Source: Neomegalonema sp.
Lineage (GTDB): Bacteria; Pseudomonadota; Alphaproteobacteria; Rhodobacterales; Rhodobacteraceae
Direction of reading: 5' to 3'
NCBI GenBank assembly: GCA_022760355.1
Contig: JALEGB010000035.1
Location: 1 to 64,000 of the forward strand
Length of the DNA: 64,000 nt
Shown: positions 1 through 9,100 of the stretch, in pieces
Layout of the letters: each line of letters opens with the position of its first letter
How positions within the stretch are numbered: position 1 is the stretch's first letter
Program-made: the position numbers and the translations under genes
Notes under the pieces: model-generated
Told to the model about the DNA's origin: nothing
The model's database searches: none
The model's input: only the letters and a program-made list of their open reading frames with translations

Positions 1-146
1 ATCCCGCGTTTTGCGAATTCGGGCAGCCATTTGGCCTCATCGAAGGGCTCTGGACCACGTAGGATGCTGCCGTAATGCCCCAGCTGCATGCCGCGCGCAT
101 GGGCGGCGCGTTCGAAGCGGGTATATGCGTCGTCGATTCTCGCCAC
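1..146 (-). CDS. N-terminal fragment of an unrecognised protein, cut by the left edge
   Basis: Only the first 48 codons are present; the frame is open to the window edge. The start is a GTG at 144-146, five bases after a GGGAGG ribosome site, which is the main reason to call this a gene. The N-terminus reads ARIDDAYTRFERAAHARG after the initiator, a probable amphipathic helix, followed by LGHYGSILRG. No family is recognised from so short a piece. It lies on the same strand as the decayed permease upstream of it and is separated from that by a hairpin at 190-219. Confidence 0.5.
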   Translation of the reverse strand, partial: MARIDDAYTRFERAAHARGMQLGHYGSILRGPEPFDEAKWLPEFAKRG

Positions 147-189
147 TAGAGCCTCCCGAATTACGTCCCGATCTTATTCAGAATGAGGC

Positions 190-219
190 CCGGAGCAATG
201 CTTTCACGCATTGCTCCGG
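190..219. terminator. Perfect 12-bp hairpin
   Basis: CCGGAGCAATGC (190-201) and GCATTGCTCCGG (208-219) form a perfect stem with a six-base loop. It sits just after the stop at 234 on the minus strand, so it could end transcription from the right. No T-run follows on the minus strand, so termination is not certain. Confidence 0.5.
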
Positions 220-233
220 TGGGATGGTCCCTA

Positions 234-422
234 CTACTTCGTCGGATCGCTTGGATGTTTCGCCATCTTTTTCAATCCGTCCGGCAAGCTGTCGACCCCG
301 TTTTCGAGCCACGCATCCGCAAACGGCTTCAGGCGTCTGGCGAAGTCCTCCTTGGTAGTCGAAGCGTCGAGAACCTTCGCTAAAGCGTCATGGAAGGCGA
401 CTGTCACCTGGCGTCCCGTCAT
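234..422 (-). CDS. Small ORF, 62 residues, unknown
   Basis: An ATG at 420-422 overlaps the stop of the decayed permease as ATGA, and the frame runs 62 codons to 234. The product is basic and helical in look (AFHDALAKVLDAS, then ARRLKPFADAWLENGVD) with no signal peptide or membrane segment. It could be a real coupled gene, or the displaced C-terminal end of some other decayed protein. No family is recognised. The decay of its neighbour makes me doubt that it is functional. Confidence 0.3.
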   Translation of the reverse strand: MTGRQVTVAFHDALAKVLDASTTKEDFARRLKPFADAWLENGVDSLPDGLKKMAKHPSDPTK

Positions 423-960
423 TTTGCCCGGGGTTCCCCTGATCCGAAGGCCGCGATTAACAGTCCGATGCGGGCCGACATGTTTGCTTCGTAGCCCAAG
501 CGATCGGCCAACGCGCCAACCAGGGGCGGCATCAAGGCGATGCGCGCTATCGATGATGGCATGATAAAAGAGAGCAAGATCCCAAACAGCGCAACGCCCG
601 CGACGACGCTGGCGTAAGCGCGTCCCCGTCATCTGCGCGAGCACCATCGCGGCACGGTCCCCCAATCCCGTCTCGCGAATGGCGGCTCCAAAAACCAGGC
701 CGCTGAAAAAAGCCAAAACCCTGAGGAATAGAAACCAGCGAACAGCGTCGCCGGCGGCGCTACCGCGTAAATTAATCCGACGCAGAAACACAAAAGCGCC
801 GGCCAATAGTCGGCAAGCTCGACGTCGCCCACAGGCAAATACAGAAAAGCGACCGAGCCAACGCAATCATCGGCTTGTCCTGCGTTGCGATCGCAAACAG
901 AAGCCAAGCGCCGATCATCAGCGCCGGGGCTCATTTCCGGGCGAGGCGCGCGAGAGCCAT
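419..960 (-). pseudogene. Decayed SLC13/DASS-type permease
   Basis: Three reading frames joined in order give one membrane protein fragment: an N-terminal hydrophobic stretch (LMIGAWLLFAIATQDKPMIA), then LYLPVGDVELADYW, then APPATLFAGFYSSGFWLF, then FSGLVFGAAIRETGLGDRAA, then a segment with LSFIMPSSIARIALMPPL. The GFYSS...W...ETGLG and FIMPSS elements are typical of SLC13 (divalent anion/sodium) carriers. Frame changes fall near 855, in the A6 run at 706-711, and near 615; a TGA also interrupts the extreme N-terminus. About 185 residues remain where intact family members usually have over 400, so the C-terminal half is gone. No single frame can make the protein. Confidence 0.65.
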
Positions 961-1075
961 TGAGCGCAGCGGCGAACGCTCCAATCACTTATATTGAAGA
1001 GCGTCATAAGCACTGCTGCGGACTGTCCCCAGCGGCGCTGTCTCCGCAAGCCCGCGCCCGCCGGACAGGTCGATG

Positions 1076-2362
1076 TCACAGCGGCGCGAATTCCAGCGCC
1101 GCGCCGCGCTTGATCCGAGCCGAATTTGCGGGAAATATCACAAAACCATCGGCGGCCGCCAGCGTCGCAATACGCGCCGAGAAAGACGCGTCAAACAGCT
1201 CGACCAACGGGCGGCCGCATGGCGCGCGGCCCACGATCCGCGCAGGTCGGTACTCTCGCCGGCCGGGACGACGCTGAAGCTCAAACGCCGCCACGGCCGA
1301 GCCGTTCATTGCAACAGCACGGGAGATCCCCGCTCGCTTGCGGAGCACTGACTGGCCGATGATGCTCCAGGTCACGAACGCGGACACAGGATTGCCTGGC
1401 AAACCGATATAGATCGCATCGCCGATCTTGCCGATTGTGAGCGGCTTCCCCGGCTTCAATGCAAGACGCATCACGCGCACCTCGCCACCAACGGCCCTCA
1501 GAACGTCATGCATGTGATCTTCATCGCCGACGGAGACGCCGCCGGTGGTGACGACCATGTCGGCATCCTGCGCGGCCGCAGCCAGAGCACCGCGAAGCGC
1601 GGCCGGATCATCGGAGACAGCCCCAAGGTCGACCACGTCGATCCATGGCTGGGCGAGAGCAGCGAGCAGCATAAAACGGTTCGAGTTCCAGATCTGACCG
1701 GGCCGAAGCGGTTCACCGGGCTCGACCAGCTCCGAACCGGTGCAGAAGAGCTTGACCCGCACCTTGCGCCGAACCGCAACCGCGTCTTTTCCGGTCGCGG
1801 CCAGGGCGCCAACCTCGCGCGCGCCGATCAGGACCCCAGCCGGGAGAAGCTCCTCGCCAACGGCCAGATCCTCACCTTTACGGCGGATATTCTCGCCAGG
1901 CTCCGGCCGCCGATCGAGCAAAATGACGTCGCCGTCCCGCTCAACCCGCTCCTGCATGACGACAGCGTCAAAGCCGGGAGGAACCGGCGCGCCGGTCAAG
2001 ATGCGCAGAGCGCCGCCGCCTGTCGCATCGACCGGGGCCTCGCCGGCGGCGATGCGGCCGGCGATCGTCAATCGCCATGGGCCGCCGCCAACCAGATCGG
2101 CGCAGCGCACCGCATAGCCGTCCATCGCAGAATTATCGAAGGGCGGCAAATGCGTTGGGGTGCGCACAGATGCGGCGAGCGCCCGGCCAGATGCATGCGT
2201 CAGCGAAACCGTCTCAGTCTCATTCACGGCCTCGGCCAGGGCGAGCCCGCGCGCCAACGCAACGTCGAGCGGCAGCAGCTTGCCCTTCAAGTTGGAAGGC
2301 TTAGACGGCGCATCGCAATCGCAAGCCTCGTCGTTCCAAACCTCGTCTTTTATTGCGCTCAT
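1076..2362 (-). CDS. moeA: Molybdopterin molybdenumtransferase MoeA
   Basis: Inserts molybdate into adenylylated molybdopterin to make molybdenum cofactor in the cytoplasm. The 428 residues match the usual MoeA length. Visible family motifs are PPFDNSAMDGYAVR near the N-terminus, TGGVSVGDEDHMHDVL in the central MoCF domain, and LKPGKPLTIG plus GLPGNPVSAFVTW after it; the C-terminal beta domain ends FPANSARIKRGAALEF. I chose the ATG at 2362 because GAGG lies eight bases upstream; an in-frame GTG at 2371 is the alternative. It is last in the nar unit, where it would supply cofactor for NarG. Its N-terminal 30 residues are unusually acidic and Cys-containing (DEACDCD). Confidence 0.93.
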   Translation of the reverse strand: MSAIKDEVWNDEACDCDAPSKPSNLKGKLLPLDVALARGLALAEAVNETETVSLTHASGRALAASVRTPTHLPPFDNSAMDGYAVRCADLVGGGPWRLTIAGRIAAGEAPVDATGGGALRILTGAPVPPGFDAVVMQERVERDGDVILLDRRPEPGENIRRKGEDLAVGEELLPAGVLIGAREVGALAATGKDAVAVRRKVRVKLFCTGSELVEPGEPLRPGQIWNSNRFMLLAALAQPWIDVVDLGAVSDDPAALRGALAAAAQDADMVVTTGGVSVGDEDHMHDVLRAVGGEVRVMRLALKPGKPLTIGKIGDAIYIGLPGNPVSAFVTWSIIGQSVLRKRAGISRAVAMNGSAVAAFELQRRPGRREYRPARIVGRAPCGRPLVELFDASFSARIATLAAADGFVIFPANSARIKRGAALEFAPL

Positions 2363-2438
2363 TTGCTTCACCTCGGTTCAGATTGCGCTGCCCACGCAGA
2401 ACGAGCAGTTTGAACTGCGTCGAGCGCCGACGGCTTGG

Positions 2439-3251
2439 TCAGCCCAATGCAGCGTCGAACTCGACGCCGCGAAGATCCGCGCGGGCGACGAGCTCGGCCA
2501 CCAAGTCCCGAGCCCCTCGCGTCCACGCCTGTTTTTCGAGCGCGAGCCGGATGCGCTCGCGGACCATTTCAAATGGCGGCGTTTCGCCCTCCGCCCGCGC
2601 ATCGAGCCGCACGATATGGACGCCAAAGGCGGTTTCGACCGGCTCGCGAGCGAACGCCCCAGGTTTGAGACGGTCGAGCGCCGCCTCAAACTCAGGCGCC
2701 CTGTCGCCGGCGCAAAACTGGCCGAGACGACCGCCCGAAGCGGACGACCCGCACGCGCTTTCGGCCTGGGCGAGCGCCTCGAAACTCACATCGCCTTTCA
2801 TCAACGCCGCCAACGCCTCTGTGGCCCGAGCGCGCGCCGTGTTTCGCGCCGCTTCATCGCCCTCAGGAGCGGCGAACAAGATATGCGCGGCTTCGTACAA
2901 TGTCGGCGCGCGGAAGCGCGCGGGGGCCGCGTCATAGAAAGCGCGGAGCTGCTTCTCGCTCGGCGCCTCCGACGCGACAGACGCTTCGAGAAGAACGCGG
3001 ATCAGCGCTTCGTCGCCGTCCTCGCGCAGCCCGTCGCCCAGCTGACGGGGAATCGCGTCGAGGCCGCGTCGCGCGGCCTCCTCAAGCAGCAGCGCCCGCA
3101 CCGTCAATGCGCGCGCCGCCTTGCGCCAAGCCCAGCCTGGCTTGGTCCTTGGCGCTTCGTGGTTCTGCGCCTCCGCGGCAATCGCCGCATGTGGAATGCG
3201 GCAACCGTTGACCACGACATCAGGGAAGAAAGATTCCGCCATCACGCTCAC
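2439..3251 (-). CDS. Parvulin-type peptidyl-prolyl isomerase of the nar operon
   Basis: A 270-residue cytoplasmic protein with no signal peptide. The C-terminal half has the PpiC/parvulin pattern: YEAAHILFA, then FEALAQAESACGSSASGGRLGQF, then FEAALDRLKPGAFAREPVETAFGVHIVRL. The N-terminal half is helical and resembles NifM/PpiC chaperone arms. The GTG start at 3251 overlaps the narI stop as GTGA, so it is translationally coupled to narI; an ATG at 3242 is possible. Prolyl isomerases are known downstream of narI in other nitrate reducers, and a role in folding or maturing the reductase is inferred from position. Confidence 0.85.
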   Translation of the reverse strand: MSVMAESFFPDVVVNGCRIPHAAIAAEAQNHEAPRTKPGWAWRKAARALTVRALLLEEAARRGLDAIPRQLGDGLREDGDEALIRVLLEASVASEAPSEKQLRAFYDAAPARFRAPTLYEAAHILFAAPEGDEAARNTARARATEALAALMKGDVSFEALAQAESACGSSASGGRLGQFCAGDRAPEFEAALDRLKPGAFAREPVETAFGVHIVRLDARAEGETPPFEMVRERIRLALEKQAWTRGARDLVAELVARADLRGVEFDAALG

Positions 3252-3973
3252 TCCGCCGCAGTCGTCTGTTGCGTCCGCGATCTCTTCGGCAACCGCTGAC
3301 GCCGACGCGAGCGGACAATCTGAAAGCCCGGCCGGAACATGAAACGCACCGGTGCGGACAGCATGTGGACGAGCCGAGTGAACGGGAACAGTACGAAGAT
3401 CGTCAGCCCCAGAACGAGATGGATCTTAAACAGAAGATGAACGTCGGCAATATAGCCCGCCGCGGCCGAGTCGAAGGTGAAAATCCCGAGGGCCCAGGCC
3501 ATAAACTTCGTCATCTCATGCCCGTCGAGATGCTGTAGCGAGACGAAGATCGTGCCAAGCCCAAGCGCAAGCTGCGCCATCAGCAGCAGCAGTATAGCCG
3601 TGTCGGCAAAAGACGACGTCGCCCTCACCCTCGGATCAAGCAGCCGACGATGCAGCAAAATCAGTCCGCCAATCAGCGCCATCACGCCGGCGACCCCGCC
3701 GACGGCGACCGCCATGACCTGCTTGAACCCGTGGCCGATCTTCATCGCATCGAAAATCCAGATCGGTGTGAGCAGGCCCACGAAGTGGCCTGCGAACACG
3801 ATCAGCACGCCGACATGGAACAGCACCGAACCAATGCGCAGCTGCCGTCGGCGCAGAAGCTGGCTCGAACCCGATTTCCACGTGAACGGATCGCGCTCGT
3901 AACGCGCGATCGACCCGACAAGAAGCACAGTGAGAGCGATATAGGGGTAGACGCCAAACAGAATATTATGCAT
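3248..3973 (-). CDS. narI: Respiratory nitrate reductase gamma subunit NarI (cytochrome b)
   Basis: Membrane di-haem cytochrome b that oxidises quinol and passes electrons to NarH. The 241-residue protein has five hydrophobic spans beginning FGVYPYIALTVLLVGSI. Histidines suited to haem b ligation are seen in VLFHVGVLIVFAGHFVGL and in the last span (VHLLFKIHLVLGL, with TRLVHMLSAP). The ATG at 3973 is preceded by AGGAGG and overlaps the end of narJ by eight bases; the longer in-frame upstream extension is Arg-rich shadow sequence of narJ and is rejected. Length and order match the narGHJI arrangement. Confidence 0.96.
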   Translation of the reverse strand: MHNILFGVYPYIALTVLLVGSIARYERDPFTWKSGSSQLLRRRQLRIGSVLFHVGVLIVFAGHFVGLLTPIWIFDAMKIGHGFKQVMAVAVGGVAGVMALIGGLILLHRRLLDPRVRATSSFADTAILLLLMAQLALGLGTIFVSLQHLDGHEMTKFMAWALGIFTFDSAAAGYIADVHLLFKIHLVLGLTIFVLFPFTRLVHMLSAPVRFMFRPGFQIVRSRRRQRLPKRSRTQQTTAAE

Positions 3974-4676
3974 CGAAGCCTCCTTTTGCGGGAAGATCGC
4001 GGAGCGCGGGATCCATGCGCGCCAGCGCATCGCGGCTTGCTGGGCAACCTGCGTTCGGGTCCGGGCCAAAGCGCACCTCGGCCTCCTCCCAAACCGCATC
4101 GAGCGCCTCCAGATCGTCCGGGTCGATCTCCGCTTCGCTCATGACCGCAGCCACGGCCTCAGCTTTCGGACGAACGCCGGCAAAGCCGACCAGCGCCGCG
4201 AATATCGACGCGTAGGAAGATCCCCGCCGCGACAGGCGAATATTCAAGGCCTCCAGAATATGCGTGGCGTCCGCGAGCGTCGCGCGCGCCTCGGCCTCGC
4301 TGCGCGTCGACAGGAATTCGAGCAGCGTCGGCAGATAATCCGGCAACTCGATCCCGGAAGGCTCGAGGCCGCCGGCTCGGTAGGTCTCCAGAAGATCGAC
4401 CATAGCGCCGCCGCGGTCGCGGCTTTCGCCATGAACATGCTCGAACAGACTCAGCGACAATGTGCGCGAGCGGTCGAAGAGCGAAACATAGCGCTCCTCG
4501 AGATCATAGAGATCCGAGCTCTCGATTTCGGCCAGCAGCGGCTCGATCGCGCGCCGCGCCCCCTTGGAGAGACGCGGCTCGCCCTCGAAAACCTCACGGA
4601 TCAATCCGATCGCCTGCTGCAGTTCCGACGTCGGATAGCTCAGCAGGAGCGAACAGGCCTTGAGACAGCGCAGCAT
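3966..4676 (-). CDS. narJ: Nitrate reductase assembly chaperone NarJ
   Basis: Dedicated cytoplasmic chaperone (TorD/NarJ family) that holds apo-NarGH while molybdenum cofactor and FeS clusters are inserted. 236 residues, all-helical in look, with the family elements LLSYPTSELQQA near the N-terminus, YVSLFDRSRTLSLSLFEHVHGESRDRGGAM in the middle and LPDYLPTLLEFLS. The start ATG at 4674-4676 overlaps the narH stop (TGATG). The product is not part of the mature enzyme. Confidence 0.95.
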   Translation of the reverse strand: MLRCLKACSLLLSYPTSELQQAIGLIREVFEGEPRLSKGARRAIEPLLAEIESSDLYDLEERYVSLFDRSRTLSLSLFEHVHGESRDRGGAMVDLLETYRAGGLEPSGIELPDYLPTLLEFLSTRSEAEARATLADATHILEALNIRLSRRGSSYASIFAALVGFAGVRPKAEAVAAVMSEAEIDPDDLEALDAVWEEAEVRFGPDPNAGCPASRDALARMDPALRDLPAKGGFDA

Positions 4677-6199
4677 CAGAACACCTCCGTCGGGCTCGGG
4701 TATTTCTTTGGTTTCGGCGCGAAGAGCGACCCGCCGGAGACGCCGGTCGAGCAGCCGTTGCCGTCGGTGAAGCCGCAGCCGCCGCGCAGATTGTAGGCGT
4801 CCTCGACCACCTCGCGATGCGTCGTCGGGATGACGAAACGGTCCTCGTAGTCCGCCAGCGCCATCACCTTGTACATCGCTTCGATGTCCGAGGGTTGCAG
4901 ACCGACGCGCGCCGCGACGCCTTCGTCGATGACGCCGTCAACGGTTTTGGCGCGCATGTAGGCGCGCATCGCCAGCATCCGCTCGAGCGCATGCGCAACG
5001 GGCTCCTCATCGCCAGCGGTCAGCATATTCGCGAGATAGCGAAGCGGGATCCGCAAGTTGCGCACGTCGGGCATCGCGCCGTCATGGCCGATCAGCCCCG
5101 CCTCGGCGGCGTTCTGGATCGGACTCAGCGGCGGCACATACCAGACCATCGGCAGCGTGCGGTATTCGGGATGAAGCGGGAAGGCGACCTTCCAATCCAT
5201 CGCCATCTTCCACACCGGCGAGCGTTTCGCGGCCTCGATCCAATCCTCCGGCACGCCGTCGGCAAGGGCCAGCTCTTGGACCGCCGGATCATGCGGATCG
5301 AGGAAGAGGCCGCATTGCGCGCCGTAGAGATCCTGCTCCGAGGGGACGGACGCCGCTTTCTCGATCGCGTCGGCGTCGTAGAGCATGACGCCGAGATAGC
5401 GGATGCGCCCGACGCAGGTCTCCGAACAGACGGTCGGCTGGCCGGACTCGATCCGAGGATAGCAGAAGGTGCATTTCTCGGATTTGCCCGTCGACCAGTT
5501 ATAGTAGACCTTCTTGTACGGGCAGCCGGAGACGCACATTCGCCAACCGCGGCATTTCTCCTGGTCGATCAGGACGACGCCGTCCTCCTCGCGCTTGTAG
5601 ATCGCGCCCGAGGGGCAGGAAGCGACGCAGGTCGGGTTGAGGCAATGCTCGCAGAGCCTCGGTAGGTACATCATGAAAGTATTTTCGTACTCGCCGTAGA
5701 TTTCTTTCTGCACGCCTTCGAAATTGTAGTCCTGGCTACGCTTCGAGAACTCGCCGCCAAGGATCTCCTCCCAGTTCGGGCCCCATTCGATCTTCTCGAT
5801 CCGCTCGCCGGTGATCTTCGATCGCGGCCGCGCAGTTGGGAAGTGCTCCATCTCCGGGGCGGATTGGAGGTGATCGTAGTCAAAATCGAAGGGTTCGTAA
5901 TAATCGTCGATCTCAGGCAGGTCGGGATTGGCGAAAATATTCGCCAAGATCCGCCATTTGCCGCCCTGGCGCGGCTGCAGCCCGCCGCCGCGCGTCCGCT
6001 CCCAGCCGCCGCTCCAGCGCTTCTGGTTCTCCCAATCCTTCGGATAGCCGACGCCAGGCTTGGTCTCGACATTGTTGAACCACGCGTATTCGACGCCGTC
6101 GCGACTGGTCCAAACGTTCTTGCAGGTGACCGAGCAGGTGTGACAACCAATGCATTTGTCGAGATTGAGCACCTTGCCGATTTGCGCGCGCACTCTCAT
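4676..6199 (-). CDS. narH: Respiratory nitrate reductase beta subunit NarH
   Basis: Electron-transfer subunit with four FeS clusters linking NarI to NarG on the cytoplasmic face. Cysteine groups are visible: CIGCHTCSVTCKNVW at the N-terminus, CEHCLNPTCVASCPSGAIYK, and CRGWRMCVSGCPYKKVYYNW, then KCTFCYPR. The tryptophan in CRGW is the substitution that marks the 3Fe-4S cluster of NarH. At 507 residues it is of normal length. The start ATG at 6199 overlaps the narG stop by four bases. Confidence 0.97.
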   Translation of the reverse strand: MRVRAQIGKVLNLDKCIGCHTCSVTCKNVWTSRDGVEYAWFNNVETKPGVGYPKDWENQKRWSGGWERTRGGGLQPRQGGKWRILANIFANPDLPEIDDYYEPFDFDYDHLQSAPEMEHFPTARPRSKITGERIEKIEWGPNWEEILGGEFSKRSQDYNFEGVQKEIYGEYENTFMMYLPRLCEHCLNPTCVASCPSGAIYKREEDGVVLIDQEKCRGWRMCVSGCPYKKVYYNWSTGKSEKCTFCYPRIESGQPTVCSETCVGRIRYLGVMLYDADAIEKAASVPSEQDLYGAQCGLFLDPHDPAVQELALADGVPEDWIEAAKRSPVWKMAMDWKVAFPLHPEYRTLPMVWYVPPLSPIQNAAEAGLIGHDGAMPDVRNLRIPLRYLANMLTAGDEEPVAHALERMLAMRAYMRAKTVDGVIDEGVAARVGLQPSDIEAMYKVMALADYEDRFVIPTTHREVVEDAYNLRGGCGFTDGNGCSTGVSGGSLFAPKPKKYPSPTEVF

Positions 6200-9100
6200 T
6201 CTGCGGCCTCCACATTGCGGGCAGGCTTATCGAGCCAATCGACCTGCTCCATTTTTCGAACAATGACGAATTCGTCCCGGTTGGAGCCGACGGTCCCATA
6301 GTAATTGAAGCCGTAGGATAATTGCGCGTAGGCGCCGATCATATGCGTCGGCTTTAGAATTGCGCGGGTGACCGAATTATGAATGCCGCCACGCTTGCCC
6401 GTGACTTTGGATCCCGGCGTATTCACGATCTTTTCTTGCGCGTGATACATGAAAAGAGTTCCCTCTTTCATGCGCTGCGACACCACGGCGCGAGCCGTCA
6501 GCGCGCCATTGGCGTTGTACGCCTCGACCCAATCATTGTCGGCGATCCCGGCTTTGGCCGCGTCGACCTCGGAGATCCACACCACCGGCCCGCCCCGGTT
6601 GAGCGTCAGCATCAATAAATTGTCGGTGTAAGTGGAGTGAATGCCCCATTTCTGGTGCGGCGTGATGAAGTTGAGGATCACATGCGGCGCGCCGTCCCGC
6701 GCGTCGCGGTTGATCTCGGCGTCGATGGTCTTGAGATCCACCGGCGGGCGGTAGGACATGAAGCCCTCGCCGAAGGCCCGCATCCACAGGTGATCCTGAT
6801 AGAGCTGCTGCCGGCCCGACAGCGTCCGCCAAGGAATCCGCTCATGCACATTCGTATAGCCGGCGTTGTAGCAGACCTCTTCACTCTCAAGACCCGACCA
6901 GGTCGGCGAGCTGATGATCTTGCGCGGCTGCGCGGCGATGTCGTGGAAGCGGATCTTTTCATGCTCTTTTGAGCGGGCGAGATGCGTGTGGTCGCGGCCC
7001 GTGATCTGGCCGAGCGCGTCCCACGCCTTGACCGCAACCTCGCCATTGGTCTCCGGCGCGAGCATCAGCACCGCTTCGGCGGCGTCGATATCGGTCTCCA
7101 TCTTCGGCCTTCCCTTGGTCGGCCCTTCCTCCCAAACCCCGGAGAGCGCACCAAGATGATGAACCTCAGCCTCGGTATTCCAGGCGATGCCCTTGCCGCC
7201 ATTGCCTAGCTTGTCCATTAGCGGCCCGAGCGAGACGAAGCGGCGATAAAGCGCCGGATAGTCGCGCTCAACGGCGACGAAGTTCGGCGCCGTTTTGCCT
7301 GGGATCAACGCGCACTCGCCCTTCTTCCAGTCCCGAACATGAGGCTGCGCCAGCTCGCCGGGGCTGTCATGCAGGATCGGCGCGACGACGATATCCGTCT
7401 CCCGCCCCAGGATCTCCGGCGCAACCTCAGAGAACTTCTTCGCGATTCCCTTGAAGATTTCCCAGTCGCTCTTCGACTCGAAGGCCGGGTCCACCGCCGC
7501 TTGCAGCGGATGGATAAACGGGTGCATGTCCGACGTGTTGAGGTCATTCTTTTCGTACCAGCTCGCTGTCGGCAGCACGACGTCCGAATAGACGGCGGTG
7601 GTCGACATGCGAAAGTCGATACAGACGAGGAGATCGAGCTTGCCTTGCGGCGCCTCCTCGCGCCAACGCGCCTCCACGGGCTTCGCCCGTCCCTCTTCGC
7701 CGAGATCACGCCCCAGTACGCCATGCTCGGTTCCGAGCAGGTGCTTCAGGAAGTACTCATGCCCTTTGCCCGATGAACCGAGCAGGTTTGAGCGCCAAAC
7801 GAACAAATTTCGCGGCCAGTTTTCCGGCGCGTCCGGATCTTGGCACGCCATCTCCAGCTCACCCGACTGCAATTTTTGAGCGACGTAGTCTTTCGGCTGG
7901 ACGCCCGCCTCCTTCGCCTCCCGCCCCAGCTTGAGCGGATTGTCCTTGAGCTGCGGGGCCGAAGGCAGCCAGCCCATACGCTCGGCGCGAATATTGAAGT
8001 CGATCAGCGCGCCGGACCAATCGCCCTCCGGCGCGGTCGGGCTCAGCACCTCGTCAACGCCAAGCGTCTCGTAGCGCCACTGATCAGAATGCGCGTACCA
8101 AGCCGATGTCGAATTCATGTGCCGCGGCGGCCGGCCCCAATCGAGCGCGAAGGCGACAGGCAGCCAGCCGGTCTGCGGCCGCAGTTTCTCCTGGCCAACA
8201 TAATGGCTCCAACCGCCGCCAGACTGGCCAACGCACCCGCACATCACCAGCATATTGATGATGCCTCGGTAGTTCATGTCCATATGGTACCAGTGGTTAA
8301 GACCGGCCCCGAGGATCACCATCGATTTGCCGCCCGTCTTCTCTGCATTGAGCGCAAACTCGCGGGCGACGGTAATGATGGCGTCGCGTTTAACGCCGGT
8401 GATTTTCTCCGCCCAGGCCGGCGTGCCAGGCAGATCCTGCTCATAAGACGTCGCCCCCCACTCGCCGCCCAGACCGCGATCGAGGCCGTAATTGGCGCAG
8501 AAGAGATCAAAGACAGTGGCGACATACGCTTCGCCGTCCGCGAGTTGGATGCGCTTCACCGGCACGTTGCGCGTGAGCACCTTAGGATGTTCGCAGCGAA
8601 CAAAATTCGACGTCGCCTCGCCGCCGAAATAGGGGAAATCGACGCCGGCAATCATGTCGTGATGATTATCGAGGATCAGGGACATCCGAAGTTCGGTTTC
8701 GGAGCCGCCCGCTCGTTCTTCGAGATTCCAGGAGTTCTTCTCGCCCCAGCGAAAGCCGATCGACCCGTTCGGAACGACAAAATCGCCTGAGCGGCCATCA
8801 ATCCCGACAGTTTTCCAATCTGGATTGTTGCTCTCGCCGAGACCGCTGGCGAAGTCCGAGGCGCGCAGCATCCGGCCGGGCGTCAGCCGGCCGTCCTTGC
8901 CCTCCAGCCGAACCAGCATCGGCATGTCCGTGTTGCGGCGGCAGTAATTCTCGAAATACTCGGCCTGCCGGTCGAGATGGAACTCGCGCAGGATCACATG
9001 GCCCATCGCCATCGCCAGCGCGCTATCCGTGCCTTGCTTCGGCGCAAGCCAAATATCGCCGAATTTCGAGGCTTCTGAATAGTCTGGGCAGATCACCGCC

